From: Zhongshania aquimaris
Lineage (GTDB): Bacteria; Pseudomonadota; Gammaproteobacteria; Pseudomonadales; Spongiibacteraceae
Reading direction: 5' to 3'
DNA: 64,000 nt
Assembly: GCF_019312595.1 (NCBI RefSeq)
Contig: NZ_JAHWDQ010000001.1
Location: forward strand, 1,614,926 to 1,678,925
In this document: positions 35,443-44,926 of the stretch, piece after piece
How the letters are laid out: each line of letters starts with the position of its first letter
How positions within the stretch are numbered: position 1 is the stretch's first letter
Notes under the pieces: generated by a model
What the model was told of the DNA's origin: nothing
The model's input: only the letters and a program-made list of their open reading frames with translations
The model's database searches: none
Made by a program: the position numbers and the translations under genes

Positions 35443-36462
35443 ATTGGGAAGACGCTGGTGAATATCTTCAATCTCTTTTAGCACCACCTCGCTCAACTGC
35501 AACTCGGCGCTGTCGATATTTTCTTTTAACTGCGCCATGGTGGTAGCGCCAATAATATTACTCGTTAAGAAAGCGCGACTCGTCACAAAAGCTAATGCCA
35601 TTTGCGCCGGCGCAAGCTCATGACGTTCGGCCAAAGCCACGTAGGCCTCGCTAGCGGCTACTGCTTGCGGATTGCTGTAACGCTGAAAACGCTCAAACAA
35701 GGTAATACGGCCATCAACAGGTCGCGCACCGTTGCGGTATTTTCCGCTCAACATACCGAAAGCCAAGGGTGAATAGGCGAGCAAGCCGACGTCTTCGCGA
35801 ATCGCCATTTCCGCCAAACCAATTTCAAACGTTCGGTTCAATAGACTGTAAGGGTTTTGAATACTGGCAATGCGCGGCAAACCATATTGCTCCGCCAGAT
35901 TTAAATAACTCATCACACCCCAGGGGGTTTCATTACTAATACCAATGGCTTTCACTACGCCGCTACCAACCAGCTCAGATAGGGTTTCCAGGATTTCATG
36001 TAAATCCCGCTCAGCGTCATCATCACTGTGCTGATAGCCCAATTTACCAAAGAAATTGGTGGCGCGATTAGGCCAGTGAATTTGGTATAGATCGATGTAA
36101 TCTGTTTGCAGGCGGGCCAAACTGCCGTCTATTGCCGCTAAAATCGCACTGCGATTAAGTGGCTTTGCATCGCGCACATGGGGGTGGCCAGGACCGGTAG
36201 CCTTACTCGCAAGAACAATCTGCTTGCGCTTACCGCACTGCCGAAACCATTCGCCGATATATTCCTCGGTCTTACCCTGGGTCTCTGGAATAGGGGGCAC
36301 AGGATACATTTCGGCGGTATCAAAAAAATTAATGCCCCGCGACACCGCGTAATCCATTTGTTCGAAGGCTTGCTCCTGGGTATTTTGTTGGCCCCAGGTC
36401 ATTGTCCCTAAGCAAATTTCACTGACGTTGATACCCGTTCGGCCCAGTTCACGCATGTCCAT
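35431..36462 (-). CDS. tas: NADP(H)-dependent aldo/keto reductase, Tas family
   Basis: About 343 aa from the ATG at 36462, chosen because AGGGGG stands 6 bases before it. The sequence closely follows E. coli Tas: LGTMTWGQQNT, FDTAEMYPVPPIPETQGKTE, LASKATGPG, DLYQIHWPNR, SNETPWGVMSYL, QNPYSLLNRTFE and the ending HQRLPNPAP. The AKR tetrad D-Y-K-H is visible (D in FDTAEMY, Y in the same segment, K in LASK, H in QIHW). The cytoplasmic enzyme reduces carbonyls; its physiological substrate is unsettled. It lies before the ars operon on the opposite strand. Confidence 0.9.
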   Translation of the reverse strand: MDMRELGRTGINVSEICLGTMTWGQQNTQEQAFEQMDYAVSRGINFFDTAEMYPVPPIPETQGKTEEYIGEWFRQCGKRKQIVLASKATGPGHPHVRDAKPLNRSAILAAIDGSLARLQTDYIDLYQIHWPNRATNFFGKLGYQHSDDDAERDLHEILETLSELVGSGVVKAIGISNETPWGVMSYLNLAEQYGLPRIASIQNPYSLLNRTFEIGLAEMAIREDVGLLAYSPLAFGMLSGKYRNGARPVDGRITLFERFQRYSNPQAVAASEAYVALAERHELAPAQMALAFVTSRAFLTSNIIGATTMAQLKENIDSAELQLSEVVLKEIEDIHQRLPNPAP

Positions 36463-36594
36463 TTCAATCCCCCTATTCGATTCCGAATCCCTCAATCAGA
36501 CTCATCCTATTGGACTTAGTGTACGGCAATTTTGACGCCAATGAACAAAGACCCGCGCATCCAATTTAGAGCATCGTCATTTACATACCAATTC

Positions 36595-36614
36595 ATATAT
36601 GGATATACATATAT
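36595..36614 (+). promoter_or_regulatory. Candidate ArsR operator
   Basis: ATATATG at 36595-36601, six bases, CATATAT at 36608-36614 form a perfect 7-bp-arm dyad in an AT-rich promoter region, 51 bases before the arsR start. ArsR-family repressors bind such AT-rich dyads and leave DNA when arsenite binds. The AT-richness makes chance dyads likelier, hence moderate confidence. Confidence 0.55.
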
Positions 36615-36664
36615 ACAAACATACATTAAAATCAACTGACTTGTCTCAAACCAAACACAAGGCC

Positions 36665-37000
36665 ATGAACCCAAGCCAGCTATTTAAATGCTTATCTGAC
36701 GACACGCGACTGCTGTCCACGCTACTCATTCGCAGCGAAGGTGAGCTGTGCGTATGTGAATTAATGGCCGCACTAGACGACAGCCAACCCAAGATTTCAC
36801 GTCACTTAGCTCAATTGCGCAGCTGCGGCGTTCTCACTGACCGCCGGGATAAACAGTGGGTGTATTACCGTCTTCACCCCCAATTGCCGGCGTGGATTAC
36901 ACAAATATTGGACACCACCGTGAGCGCCCAAAAAGAACAGCTGCACGTCTGCCTCCAAAAGCTCAAGGCAATGCAATGCCGCCCCGCAAACTGCGCATAA
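36665..37000 (+). CDS. arsR: ArsR/SmtB family arsenic-responsive repressor
   Basis: About 111 aa from the ATG at 36665, where the usual family start MNPSQLFKCLSDDTRL begins; an upstream ATG at 36599 lies in the operator. The winged helix includes ISRHLAQLRSCG. ELCVCEL carries the Cys-x-Cys pair in the recognition-helix region that binds arsenite in E. coli-type ArsR, and a further CxxxxC pair (CRPANC) ends the protein, as in other ACR3-linked ArsR. It should repress the operon arsR-arsC-acr3-arsH until As(III) or Sb(III) binds. Confidence 0.93.
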   Translation: MNPSQLFKCLSDDTRLLSTLLIRSEGELCVCELMAALDDSQPKISRHLAQLRSCGVLTDRRDKQWVYYRLHPQLPAWITQILDTTVSAQKEQLHVCLQKLKAMQCRPANCA

Positions 37001-37029
37001 GGCAAGGTTATGCAACATAAGGACGCAAG

Positions 37030-37521
37030 ATGAACCTACTCTTTATCTGCACCCACAATCGCTGCCGCAGTATTTTGTGCGAAGCGATCACGAATAGCTT
37101 TGACGATCCACGCGTCCGCGCCTTTAGTGCAGGCAGTCAACCCGCCGGTGAAGTTCACCCACTCTCGTTGAAGTACCTCGCCAAACAGGGTATTCCCACG
37201 GCGAACTTACGCAGCCAATCTTGGGATGACTTCGCGGGACAGGCAATTGATATTGCGATTACCGTCTGTGACAGCGCCGCCGGCGAAAGCTGCCCGCTGT
37301 GGCTAGGCAACTCGCCAAAGGTGCACTGGGGTTTAAGCGACCCGTCTAAACTCAGCGCCAGCGATGCCGACATCGAAGCCGCGTTTAATACCTGCATCGC
37401 CTCCATACAAGCACGAGTACAAGCGCTGCTGGCACTGGATATAGAAAACCTCGATAAAGCCGACCTTATTTCTGCCCTAAAGAAAATTCACAGCAATGTC
37501 AGCGACGGAGTCAAAACCTAA
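37030..37521 (+). CDS. arsC: Arsenate reductase, low-molecular-weight phosphatase type
   Basis: 163 aa. The N-terminal P-loop CTHNRCR (CxxxxxR, about residues 7-13) followed by SILCEAI is the signature of LMW protein tyrosine phosphatase-type arsenate reductases, and [13 protein letters not shown] holds the downstream redox Cys pair region. It reduces arsenate to arsenite using thioredoxin or glutaredoxin, in the cytoplasm. It follows arsR by 29 bases, and its stop overlaps the ATG of acr3. Confidence 0.93.
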   Translation: MNLLFICTHNRCRSILCEAITNSFDDPRVRAFSAGSQPAGEVHPLSLKYLAKQGIPTANLRSQSWDDFAGQAIDIAITVCDSAAGESCPLWLGNSPKVHWGLSDPSKLSASDADIEAAFNTCIASIQARVQALLALDIENLDKADLISALKKIHSNVSDGVKT

Positions 37522-38540
37522 TGGGCCTGTTTGAACGGTATTTAAGCGTCTGGGTAGGACTCTGCATTGTCGCAGGTTTAATCCTTGGCAACGTCATGCC
37601 TGAGCTATTTCAACTTATTGCGAGTATGGAAATAGCTCACGTAAATTTGCCCGTTGCGGCTTTTATCTGGGTGATGATTTATCCGATGATGGTGCAGGTA
37701 GATTTTTCTGCCATTAAAGACGTCGGCAAAAAGCCCAAGGGCTTGGCCTTAACGCTAGTGGTTAACTGGCTGATAAAGCCTTTCACAATGGCGGCGCTGG
37801 GCTGGCTTTTCTTCCGCGTGATCTTCGCAGATTGGGTTGACCCGCAGACCGCCAGTGAATACATCGCCGGTATGATTTTGCTCGGCGTCGCCCCGTGCAC
37901 GGCCATGGTGTTTGTTTGGAGTCAGCTCACCAAAGGCGACGCCAATTACACCCTGGCGCAGGTCTCTATCAATGACGTCATCATGATATTTGCCTTCGCG
38001 CCTATCGCCGCATTTTTATTAGGCATTAGCGACGTTACGGTACCATGGGACACCTTAGTTCTATCCGTTGTGCTCTACGTGCTTATACCGCTCATCGCCG
38101 GGGTACTGACTCGCCGCGCACTGGACAAGCCCGACAATCACCAACGCCTGCAAGACTTTTTAGGCCGCGTAAAACCCATTTCGATAAGCGGCCTACTGGC
38201 AACCGTCGTCTTATTGTTTGGCTTTCAAGCGGAAGTTATATTGCAAAACCCCATCGCAATCGTACTTATCGCTATACCCCTGCTGATCCAAACCTACGGC
38301 ATCTTTGCGATTACGTTTTACGGCGCCAAAGCCTTGCGCCTGCCGCACAATATTGCCGGCCCAGCCTGCCTTATCGGCACATCCAACTTTTTTGAGCTGG
38401 CAGTCGCCGTCGCCATTTCACTATTTGGATTACAGTCTGGCGCCGCACTGGCAACTGTGGTCGGAGTATTGGTTGAGGTGCCCGTTATGTTGTCGCTAGT
38501 CGCCATCGTCAATCGCAGCCGCAACGCCTTCCCCTCTTAA
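37521..38540 (+). CDS. acr3: ACR3 family arsenite efflux pump
   Basis: 339 aa with ten hydrophobic helices. [26 protein letters not shown] contains the conserved Cys essential for As(III) transport, and [10 protein letters not shown] and [18 protein letters not shown] are the family's other signature stretches. It exports arsenite across the inner membrane by proton exchange. It is often annotated arsB, although it is unrelated to E. coli ArsB. Start overlaps the arsC stop (TAATG), indicating coupling. Confidence 0.95.
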   Translation: MGLFERYLSVWVGLCIVAGLILGNVMPELFQLIASMEIAHVNLPVAAFIWVMIYPMMVQVDFSAIKDVGKKPKGLALTLVVNWLIKPFTMAALGWLFFRVIFADWVDPQTASEYIAGMILLGVAPCTAMVFVWSQLTKGDANYTLAQVSINDVIMIFAFAPIAAFLLGISDVTVPWDTLVLSVVLYVLIPLIAGVLTRRALDKPDNHQRLQDFLGRVKPISISGLLATVVLLFGFQAEVILQNPIAIVLIAIPLLIQTYGIFAITFYGAKALRLPHNIAGPACLIGTSNFFELAVAVAISLFGLQSGAALATVVGVLVEVPVMLSLVAIVNRSRNAFPS

Positions 38541-38564
38541 GTAACACGCAAAAACGGATATTGT

Positions 38565-39272
38565 ATGAACGATCTTCCCAACGTCGACGCCGAGTTACTC
38601 AAGCCCATCGACGCCAGTAAATTATTTAAAAGCCAAGAACACCCACCTAAAATTTTATTATTATACGGTTCCTTGCGAGAGCGCTCGTTTAGCCGCCTCG
38701 CCACCGAAGAAGCCGCCCGCCTGCTGCAGTGCTTCGGCGCAGAAACCCGAATCTTTAACCCCTCGGGACTACCACTCCCCGACGATGCCGACGACAGCCA
38801 CCCCAAGGTGCAAGAATTACGAGAACTCGCCAGCTGGTGCGAAGGCATGGTGTGGTGCTCGCCAGAACGTCACGGCGCCATGACCGGCATTATGAAAGCG
38901 CAGATAGACTGGATTCCGCTCTCGATCGGCGCCGTAAGACCCACCCAAGGTAAAACCCTTGCAGTGATGCAAGTCTGCGGTGGCTCACAAAGTTTTAATG
39001 CGGTAAATCAATTGCGGGTACTGGGACGCTGGATGCGTATGCTCACCATACCCAATCAATCATCGGTCGCCAAAGCATGGCTTGAGTTTGACGAAAACGA
39101 CCGCATGAAACCGTCCTCGTACTACGATCGCATTGTGGACGTGATGGAGGAGTTGGTGAAATTCACCCTGCTAACACGCGGCAGCGCAGCGTATTTCGTC
39201 GACCGCTATTCTGAACGCAAAGAAGACTTAGCGGCATTTAAAAAGCGTATTGCTGAGCGCGCAAGTGACTGA
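38565..39272 (+). CDS. arsH: ArsH, NADPH-dependent FMN reductase for organoarsenicals
   Basis: 235 aa. A flavodoxin-like domain starts with [14 protein letters not shown] (GSxRxxSxxR phosphate loop for FMN), then [23 protein letters not shown], the ArsH family motif, and [15 protein letters not shown]. The family oxidises trivalent methylated or aromatic arsenicals to less toxic pentavalent forms. Found 24 bases after acr3, last gene of the arsRC-acr3-H operon. Given that arsM is encoded just opposite, it would detoxify MAs(III) made by ArsM. Confidence 0.95.
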   Translation: MNDLPNVDAELLKPIDASKLFKSQEHPPKILLLYGSLRERSFSRLATEEAARLLQCFGAETRIFNPSGLPLPDDADDSHPKVQELRELASWCEGMVWCSPERHGAMTGIMKAQIDWIPLSIGAVRPTQGKTLAVMQVCGGSQSFNAVNQLRVLGRWMRMLTIPNQSSVAKAWLEFDENDRMKPSSYYDRIVDVMEELVKFTLLTRGSAAYFVDRYSERKEDLAAFKKRIAERASD

Positions 39273-39281
39273 GAACAAATA

Positions 39282-39308
39282 CGAGGAATGAGATCCATTC
39301 ATTCCTCG
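39282..39308. terminator. Bidirectional hairpin between arsH and arsM
   Basis: CGAGGAATGA (39282-39291), 7 bases, TCATTCCTCG (39299-39308): a perfect 10-bp stem between two convergent stops, 10 bases past arsH and 5 past arsM. It should end both transcripts. U-tracts are short. Confidence 0.7.
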
Positions 39309-39312
39309 CTTA

Positions 39313-40350
39313 CTAGCAACATGGCGCGCCTTCTCTTAAGTCATCTACAGAAAACGGTAAAGCCACACCACAGCCCTCAAAAATGCCGTAGTGACGACTA
39401 AAATCACCAATAAACTCGAAGTGTTGGGCTAAACGAGTATCGTGGAGCATTCGCCATGTATTACCGCATACCGTGAAGACTTTGCCTGTTTGAATATCGT
39501 GGTGCTTATCTAATACAAAGCGATGCGGGCTCTCTGCGATAGTACCGCGATATATCACCGCTTGACCGTAGTCCTCGCAATCGCTTTCTAAGGCATCAAT
39601 ATTAAATAAACGATAGGTCGCCGAGAAAAATTTACTATTCCCGCAGCGGGCAGCCAACAAAGGGTCGCTAATGTCTAAGGGGCGATCCTCCACCAACCTA
39701 GAGTCCGCAAAGCCATGGCGCTTCGCCATTTGTATAAAGTCATTCCAATACAGGGCGCCACCTAAACACTCACCATAGAGCACCGGGTCATTTTTCACTT
39801 CATCAGGTACTCGCCGGTCGGCATACACATCTGAGAAATAGAATTCACCACCGGGTTTTAATAAACGCTTTATACTCTGCAGCACGGCGTCTTTATCTGG
39901 CGATAAATTAATCACACAATTCGAAACAACAATATCGAAACTGCCTGACTCTAAACCTAGCTCGTCGAGCTTTTCGATATAGCCTTTCAAAAAATGCACA
40001 TTATCAAAACCGAATTTTTCAGCATGGTAGGCTTGATGCGCTTTGGCGATAGCCAATTGCTCATCGGTCATATCCACACCAACAACCTCACCCGTGGGAC
40101 CCACTAACTGTGCCAAGGCATAGACATCTCTGCCGCTACCGCAGCCAAGATCCAGCACGCGACAACCAGTCAACACCGGAGGACACACTAAGCCGCAGCC
40201 GTAATACCGAGACAAGACGTCGCCATGAATATTTGCCAATACCGGTTTTAGCCACTGGGGCATAAGCGTGATATCGCAACAGGCGCTGGTTTTTAAATCA
40301 GCCGAACTTTGCAACTGCTTACCGTAATAGTCCTGCACTAGCTCGTGCAT
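39313..40350 (-). CDS. arsM: Arsenite S-adenosylmethionine methyltransferase ArsM
   Basis: About 345 aa from the ATG at 40350 with GGGAG just before. The start MHELVQDYYGKQLQSSADLKTSACC has the family's first Cys site (Cys24/25), then VLDLGCGSGRDVY as SAM motif I, and SNCVINLSPDK with the arsenic-binding Cys, and YGECLGGAL with the third catalytic Cys. The C-terminal part is the extra domain of ArsM proteins, including VCGNTWRML, and ends in a CC pair. It methylates As(III) to mono-, di- and trimethylarsenicals. First gene downstream of arsS and a DUF2834 gene on the minus strand; it is the last in the operon. Confidence 0.95.
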   Translation of the reverse strand: MHELVQDYYGKQLQSSADLKTSACCDITLMPQWLKPVLANIHGDVLSRYYGCGLVCPPVLTGCRVLDLGCGSGRDVYALAQLVGPTGEVVGVDMTDEQLAIAKAHQAYHAEKFGFDNVHFLKGYIEKLDELGLESGSFDIVVSNCVINLSPDKDAVLQSIKRLLKPGGEFYFSDVYADRRVPDEVKNDPVLYGECLGGALYWNDFIQMAKRHGFADSRLVEDRPLDISDPLLAARCGNSKFFSATYRLFNIDALESDCEDYGQAVIYRGTIAESPHRFVLDKHHDIQTGKVFTVCGNTWRMLHDTRLAQHFEFIGDFSRHYGIFEGCGVALPFSVDDLREGAPCC

Positions 40351-40377
40351 ACCTTCTCCCAACAACTTAGAAAATGA

Positions 40378-40818
40378 TTATAAAATAGCAATAGCTGCGA
40401 ACACTGCCACGAGAAATAGGCAAAATAGCGCAAGGACATCGATTGCCTTTATTTTATAAAGCTCTAGCGGCGACTCATACGAGGCTCGCTTTAACTCCCG
40501 CGCGGCCATAAAGAGCGGGAACGCCACACTAATAGCAATTAAAACTCCCCCGACAACATAAGCGTAAATATATTTCACACCCAATCGCCGCCCCTCGACG
40601 ATCATCCAAACATTGCAGGTAAAGGCCAGGAATAAAATATCTATCACTAAAAATTTTCCCGCAGGATTGGCATTAAACAGCGCATCCTTCCAGAATTGAA
40701 TATTCGCTTCAACAATGCCGTTGCCGAGATAAGCCGGTAAATGTATCCACGTTGTTAGCAATGCCAGTAGCGCTATCACGACGTAAAGCGATACCAGTAA
40801 TTTTGTTTTCACTTCCAT
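40378..40818 (-). CDS. DUF2834 family membrane protein inside the arsenosugar operon
   Basis: 146 aa with four helices (about 6-24, 53-73, 82-103, 123-145). The sequence follows DUF2834: a Trp-rich first loop, FLVIDILFLAFTCNVWMIVEGRRLGVKYIYAY and SVAFPLFMAAREL. It has no known role. Lying between arsM (27 bases) and arsS (72 bases) on the same strand, it is likely co-expressed with them. It might be a membrane partner for methylated or lipid-linked arsenicals; this is inference only. Confidence 0.8.
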   Translation of the reverse strand: MEVKTKLLVSLYVVIALLALLTTWIHLPAYLGNGIVEANIQFWKDALFNANPAGKFLVIDILFLAFTCNVWMIVEGRRLGVKYIYAYVVGGVLIAISVAFPLFMAARELKRASYESPLELYKIKAIDVLALFCLFLVAVFAAIAIL

Positions 40819-40890
40819 TGTTGTTCCCCTTTTATTTTTATGCTTTTTATTTTTACGCTCTTTGTTTATACGGAATGGTTTGCCCAGCTA

Positions 40891-41844
40891 TCACAACGCG
40901 CCACCGCAACTACTGCCCTGCCCCGCTGTGCAGCCAAAACAATGATCAGCAATGGCAATATCATGCCCCTCAACATCAACACGTAATAGATCGCGCAAAT
41001 GCTTGGCAGATTTACCCACGGTGGAAAGGCTCAATTGCTGGTTAAAATCGCAGTCGTATAAATTGCCCAGCCAGTCCACACTGACTAAATTACGGCACAT
41101 CAGCGATTCCAAATTATCGGCACTAAAATTGTTTTTTAACAACTCCATATAAGGCTTGAATTGGCCCTTGGAAACCAAGGTCGAACCAAAGCGCTGTATC
41201 GGCATATTCGCCAAGGCAAATAAATGATTAAATTCAATATTAAAATTCGCACGTAGCTCGCGACGATAATCAGCCTCTAGGGTTTGCTGATTGGGCGGCA
41301 ACGAAGGCCCCTGCGGATTGTAGACTAGGTTCAGTACCAAACCCGAATCCGGCATACCGTAACCTAGGGAGTTGAGTAATTGCAGGCCCGCGATGCTTTT
41401 ATCAAACACACCTTCGCCTCGCTGTGCGTCGACATTTTCAAGCGAATAACAGGGTAGCGAGGCAACAATTTCGACTTTATTCGCCGCCAAAAACGCCGCC
41501 AAACTTTCCTGCCCAGGCTCAAATAAAATAGTTAAATTGCAGCGATCGACGACCTTAACGCCCATCGCCGTCGCCGCACTGACCAATTCGCAAAATTGCT
41601 CGTGAAGCTCCGGTGCGCCGCCGGTGAGATCAAGGGTAGTGATATTCCGCGCCGCAAGGACCTGCGGAATAAGGGTGATGGTCTCTGCCGCCATCATTTC
41701 TGTGCGCGTCGGACCTGCATTTACGTGGCAATGCAGACAGCGCTGATTGCACTTATAACCCAGATTAACTTGCAGGGTATCCAGCTGTTTTCTGGAAATG
41801 GGTGGGAAGTCTGTGACCTCCAACAACGCCAAGGTATCGTGCAT
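40891..41844 (-). CDS. arsS: Arsenosugar biosynthesis radical SAM protein ArsS
   Basis: About 317 aa from the ATG at 41844 with AGGGG five bases ahead (longer frames exist). CNQRCLHC (Cys32, 36, 39) is the radical SAM CxxxCxxC motif; DLTGGAPELH follows as the SAM-binding GGE-like strand. The C-terminus has MCRNLVSVDWLGNLYDCDFNQQL and a Cys-rich tail (CFGCTAGQGSSC), as in the radical SAM/Cys-rich family. ArsS transfers a 5'-deoxyadenosyl group to dimethylarsenic, giving the precursor of oxo-arsenosugars. With ArsM this makes the first two steps of arsenosugar formation. Confidence 0.93.
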   Translation of the reverse strand: MHDTLALLEVTDFPPISRKQLDTLQVNLGYKCNQRCLHCHVNAGPTRTEMMAAETITLIPQVLAARNITTLDLTGGAPELHEQFCELVSAATAMGVKVVDRCNLTILFEPGQESLAAFLAANKVEIVASLPCYSLENVDAQRGEGVFDKSIAGLQLLNSLGYGMPDSGLVLNLVYNPQGPSLPPNQQTLEADYRRELRANFNIEFNHLFALANMPIQRFGSTLVSKGQFKPYMELLKNNFSADNLESLMCRNLVSVDWLGNLYDCDFNQQLSLSTVGKSAKHLRDLLRVDVEGHDIAIADHCFGCTAGQGSSCGGAL

Positions 41845-42175
41845 TTTCGCCCCTGTATTTATGATTAAACTCGCGTCTACGGCTCGACTTCTAAGTCGCA
41901 ACCTACCATGACTAGATCACTATTAATTAGCCGCTAACTGACCTTTACGTGACGGTTTCGCCGTCAGACCATAGCGCGATGGCCTTCAACACTCAAAAAA
42001 CGCAATTTTGTGCAAAATATACACAAACCACTCAGGCAGTAATCAGAAAATATTTTTCTTGCCATTACAATAACTTATCCGGCATACCGAGACTTGCGAT
42101 GGGGCATTTTGCTTGTTGAAATCGGTGTTTTGACGAGATTTATAATGAGATTCGGCCTAATCGCAGGAATTCCCG
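41845..42175. other. Intergenic stretch between arsS and purE (divergent)
   Basis: About 330 bases. A TGACGG/CCGTCA hairpin (41950-41966) is visible and the rest is AT-rich. It should hold the arsS-operon promoter. A second ArsR-like dyad as clear as the one at 36595 is not evident to me. Confidence 0.4.
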
Positions 42176-42181
42176 TATAAT
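42176..42181 (+). promoter_or_regulatory. Likely -10 box of the purEK promoter
   Basis: A perfect TATAAT 31 bases before the purE ATG. The best -35 candidate, TTCGGC at 42151-42156, is 19 bases upstream and weak, so the promoter may depend on an activator or an extended contact. Confidence 0.45.
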
Positions 42182-42211
42182 ACGCCGCTTTCACGCGAAG
42201 AGAGCATAGCA

Positions 42212-42703
42212 ATGAGCGCAAAAGTTGCCCTGATCATGGGCTCAAAAAGTGACTGGGAGACCATGCGCCCAGCCACCGAGATCATGAGCGAACTTGGCGT
42301 CGAGCACCATGTAGAAGTGGTCTCAGCCCATCGCACTCCGGACAAACTAATGGAATTTGCCAGCCAGGCAGTCAGCCGTGGCTTTGACGTTATTATTGCG
42401 GGCGCCGGCGGCGCAGCGCATTTGCCTGGTATGGTGGCGGCAAAGACTCGCTTACCGGTGTTGGGCGTACCGGTGCAAAGCAAAGCGCTTAATGGTGTCG
42501 ACAGCTTGCTCTCTATCGCGCAAATGCCAAAAGGTATTGCGGTTGGCACCTTGGCCATCGGCAGTGCAGGCGCCTTCAACGCCGGCTTAATGGCATGCCA
42601 AATTTTGGCGCTGACCGATGCTGACTTAGCAGCTCGCTTAGAGGCCTTCCGCACCAAACAAACCCAAGATGTATTAGACAACCCGGATCCGAGGAACGCC
42701 TAA
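42212..42703 (+). CDS. purE: 5-(carboxyamino)imidazole ribonucleotide mutase PurE
   Basis: 163 aa, the normal length. [12 protein letters not shown] binds the nucleotide phosphate; SAHRTPDKL holds the catalytic His; [13 protein letters not shown] and [33 protein letters not shown] complete the class I PurE signature. It converts N5-CAIR to CAIR in purine biosynthesis. Its stop overlaps the purK start (TAATG), so the two are translationally coupled. Housekeeping gene flanking the arsenic island. Confidence 0.97.
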   Translation: MSAKVALIMGSKSDWETMRPATEIMSELGVEHHVEVVSAHRTPDKLMEFASQAVSRGFDVIIAGAGGAAHLPGMVAAKTRLPVLGVPVQSKALNGVDSLLSIAQMPKGIAVGTLAIGSAGAFNAGLMACQILALTDADLAARLEAFRTKQTQDVLDNPDPRNA

Positions 42704-43776
42704 TGCCGACGGTTTGGGTTCTGGGCGCCGGACAATTAGGCGCAATGCTAAAGCAGGCTGCTTATCCACTGGCCATTAATGTTGAGCCGGTAGAGCCTGA
42801 AAGTGAGCAATTGCCAAACATCATTGACGGCGACACTGTCACCGTTGAGCGAGAACAGTGGCCAGACACCCCAGTAACCCGCCATATGAGCCAACAACGC
42901 GGCTTTATGAACGCGGATATCTTCGGCAAAATCGCGGATCGTTTTCATCAAAAGACCATGCTCGATACCCTTGGCATTAACACCGCGCCATGGCGATCCG
43001 TCGAGGTAAACACCAAAGCAGAATCGCTACATGCAGAATTAGGTCCCGACGTATTATTAAAGCGTCGCGAAGGCGGCTACGATGGCAAGGGACAATACTG
43101 GCTGTACGAAGATCAGGGTGACGAAGTCCCCACCGACTGGTTAGGCACCGGCATTGCCGAAAAGAAAATCCCCTTCAATGAGGAACTGTCTTTGGTTGGC
43201 GCCAGAGACAAAGACGGCAATAAAGTCTTCTACCCATTGACGCTAAACCTGCACAGCAACGGTATTTTGATGGCGTCTATTTCGCCGCTTTCCCGGGTTG
43301 CACATTTACAGCCCATGGCTGAGTCAATGCTGGGGAAAATCATGGACTCAGCCAATTATATTGGCGTCATGGCCATGGAGTGTTTCCGAGTTGGCGAACA
43401 ACTAATTGTAAACGAACTAGCACCCCGCGTTCACAACAGCGGACACTGGACCCAAGCTGGCGCCTGCGTGAGCCAGTTTGAAATGCATCTACGAGCTGTC
43501 TGCGATTTACCGATTAAAGCGCCAGAAGTACGCGGCCAAAGTGTGATGATAAATATCATTGGCGTAGAGCGTGAAATCGCTTGGCTAAAGATTCCATCGA
43601 CCCAATGTTACTGGTATGGCAAGGATGTTAGACCCGGGCGCAAACTCGGCCACATCAACATCAATCACCCACAAAAAAGCGCCGTGCAAACGGCGCTGAA
43701 TGAATTGCGCAAGTTGCTGCCCGAGAACTATCAGGATGTATTTAACTGGGTAGAAAAAGAGTTAAAACGCATATAG
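42703..43776 (+). CDS. purK: 5-(carboxyamino)imidazole ribonucleotide synthase PurK
   Basis: 357 aa. The N-terminus GAGQLGAMLKQAA is a pre-ATP-grasp fold; FHQKTMLDTLGINTAPWR, LKRREGGYDGKGQYW and NELAPRVHNSGHWTQAGACVSQFE are ATP-grasp and substrate motifs of PurK. It makes N5-CAIR from AIR, bicarbonate and ATP. Pairs with PurE in the de novo purine pathway. Converges with the transporter gene downstream, 23 bases apart. Confidence 0.97.
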   Translation: MPTVWVLGAGQLGAMLKQAAYPLAINVEPVEPESEQLPNIIDGDTVTVEREQWPDTPVTRHMSQQRGFMNADIFGKIADRFHQKTMLDTLGINTAPWRSVEVNTKAESLHAELGPDVLLKRREGGYDGKGQYWLYEDQGDEVPTDWLGTGIAEKKIPFNEELSLVGARDKDGNKVFYPLTLNLHSNGILMASISPLSRVAHLQPMAESMLGKIMDSANYIGVMAMECFRVGEQLIVNELAPRVHNSGHWTQAGACVSQFEMHLRAVCDLPIKAPEVRGQSVMINIIGVEREIAWLKIPSTQCYWYGKDVRPGRKLGHININHPQKSAVQTALNELRKLLPENYQDVFNWVEKELKRI

Positions 43777-43799
43777 CTCTTTGGCTCGCAAGGCGGGCC

Positions 43800-44750
43800 T
43801 TAGAGTAGCCCCAAGCCATGTAAAACAAACATAATCAAGCTAGCGGTAAAAAGCGAACCCAGCGTGGTGAGTACGATAATATTTGCTGCTAGCGCCGAAT
43901 TCCCCCCCATCGCTCTCACCATCACATAACTTGCGGCTGCGGTTGGCGCCGACGACATCAGGGCCAACACACCTAATTCAACATCTCTAAAACCAAGCAC
44001 AACGCCGCCACCTATTAGCAATATCGGCACCACTAACAATTTACAAATCGCACTCAGCATTGCACTGTTTATATCGGCACGAAGCGCTTTAAAATTTAAA
44101 CTGGCCCCGGTGCAGAGCAAGGCCAGGGGCAGCGTCATTTGTGCGAAGTACTCACCACTGCGCACTAATAAGCTGGGCAGCGGCCATTCAAAAGCCGCGA
44201 ATGGCAGCGCCGCAAGAATACTCAGAATAATTGGGTTACCAACTATGCCACGAATATACGTGGCGCTACTGCCATCTCGATTCATGCTGCGATTAAGAGT
44301 AAACACCGACAAGATATTATATAAAATTGTCACCAAGGCTAAATAAAACGAGGCGGCCACCAGTCCCGAGTGACCATAGGCATTTACGCAATACGCCAAA
44401 CCAATAATGCCCATATTTGAGCGGAACGCACCTTGCACCACCACCCCGCGATCTTCACGTTTTGCAACCGCAAATCGCGCCAACAGCTCCAACATCGCAT
44501 ACGTCACAGCCGTGCCTATCAGCCCGTATATCACTAGTTTAACGTTGGCAGATTCAGCGATACTGGTTCGACTGATACTTATGAACATCAATGCAGGTAA
44601 GGTGACGTTAAACACCAGCTTGCTACCCACTTCGATAAAGTTGTCGTTAATAAAATGCGTTCGGTTTAGATAGATACCAAGCAGCAGCACGACAAAAATC
44701 GGGCCGGTGATGGAAAACGAAAAAGACAGCGACTGTAAGAAGTCTTGCAT
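43800..44750 (-). CDS. AEC (auxin efflux carrier) family transporter
   Basis: 316 aa with ten hydrophobic helices in two inverted sets of five. GAFRSNMGIIGLAY and the late SSAPTAAASYVMVRAMGGNSALAA are the crossover motifs of the family, including the Asn-Met-Gly and Pro-Thr elements. Bacterial members carry dicarboxylates such as malate or malonate, or unknown anions. Gene is alone between purK and fmdB. Substrate unknown. Confidence 0.9.
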   Translation of the reverse strand: MQDFLQSLSFSFSITGPIFVVLLLGIYLNRTHFINDNFIEVGSKLVFNVTLPALMFISISRTSIAESANVKLVIYGLIGTAVTYAMLELLARFAVAKREDRGVVVQGAFRSNMGIIGLAYCVNAYGHSGLVAASFYLALVTILYNILSVFTLNRSMNRDGSSATYIRGIVGNPIILSILAALPFAAFEWPLPSLLVRSGEYFAQMTLPLALLCTGASLNFKALRADINSAMLSAICKLLVVPILLIGGGVVLGFRDVELGVLALMSSAPTAAASYVMVRAMGGNSALAANIIVLTTLGSLFTASLIMFVLHGLGLL

Positions 44751-44926
44751 GAAAGGCTACTTTGAATTTGCGACTAGGCGGTGAGGGCGCCGGCCAGTAT
44801 CTCACACTCAATGCCGACCATCGACAATATCTAGCAGCTTCTCGCAAACCGCAAATAAAAAAGAAGAAACAACGCCGAGACGCCATTTCTTCAATGCCCC
44901 TTTCCACGGAGAAATTCAAAATCACA

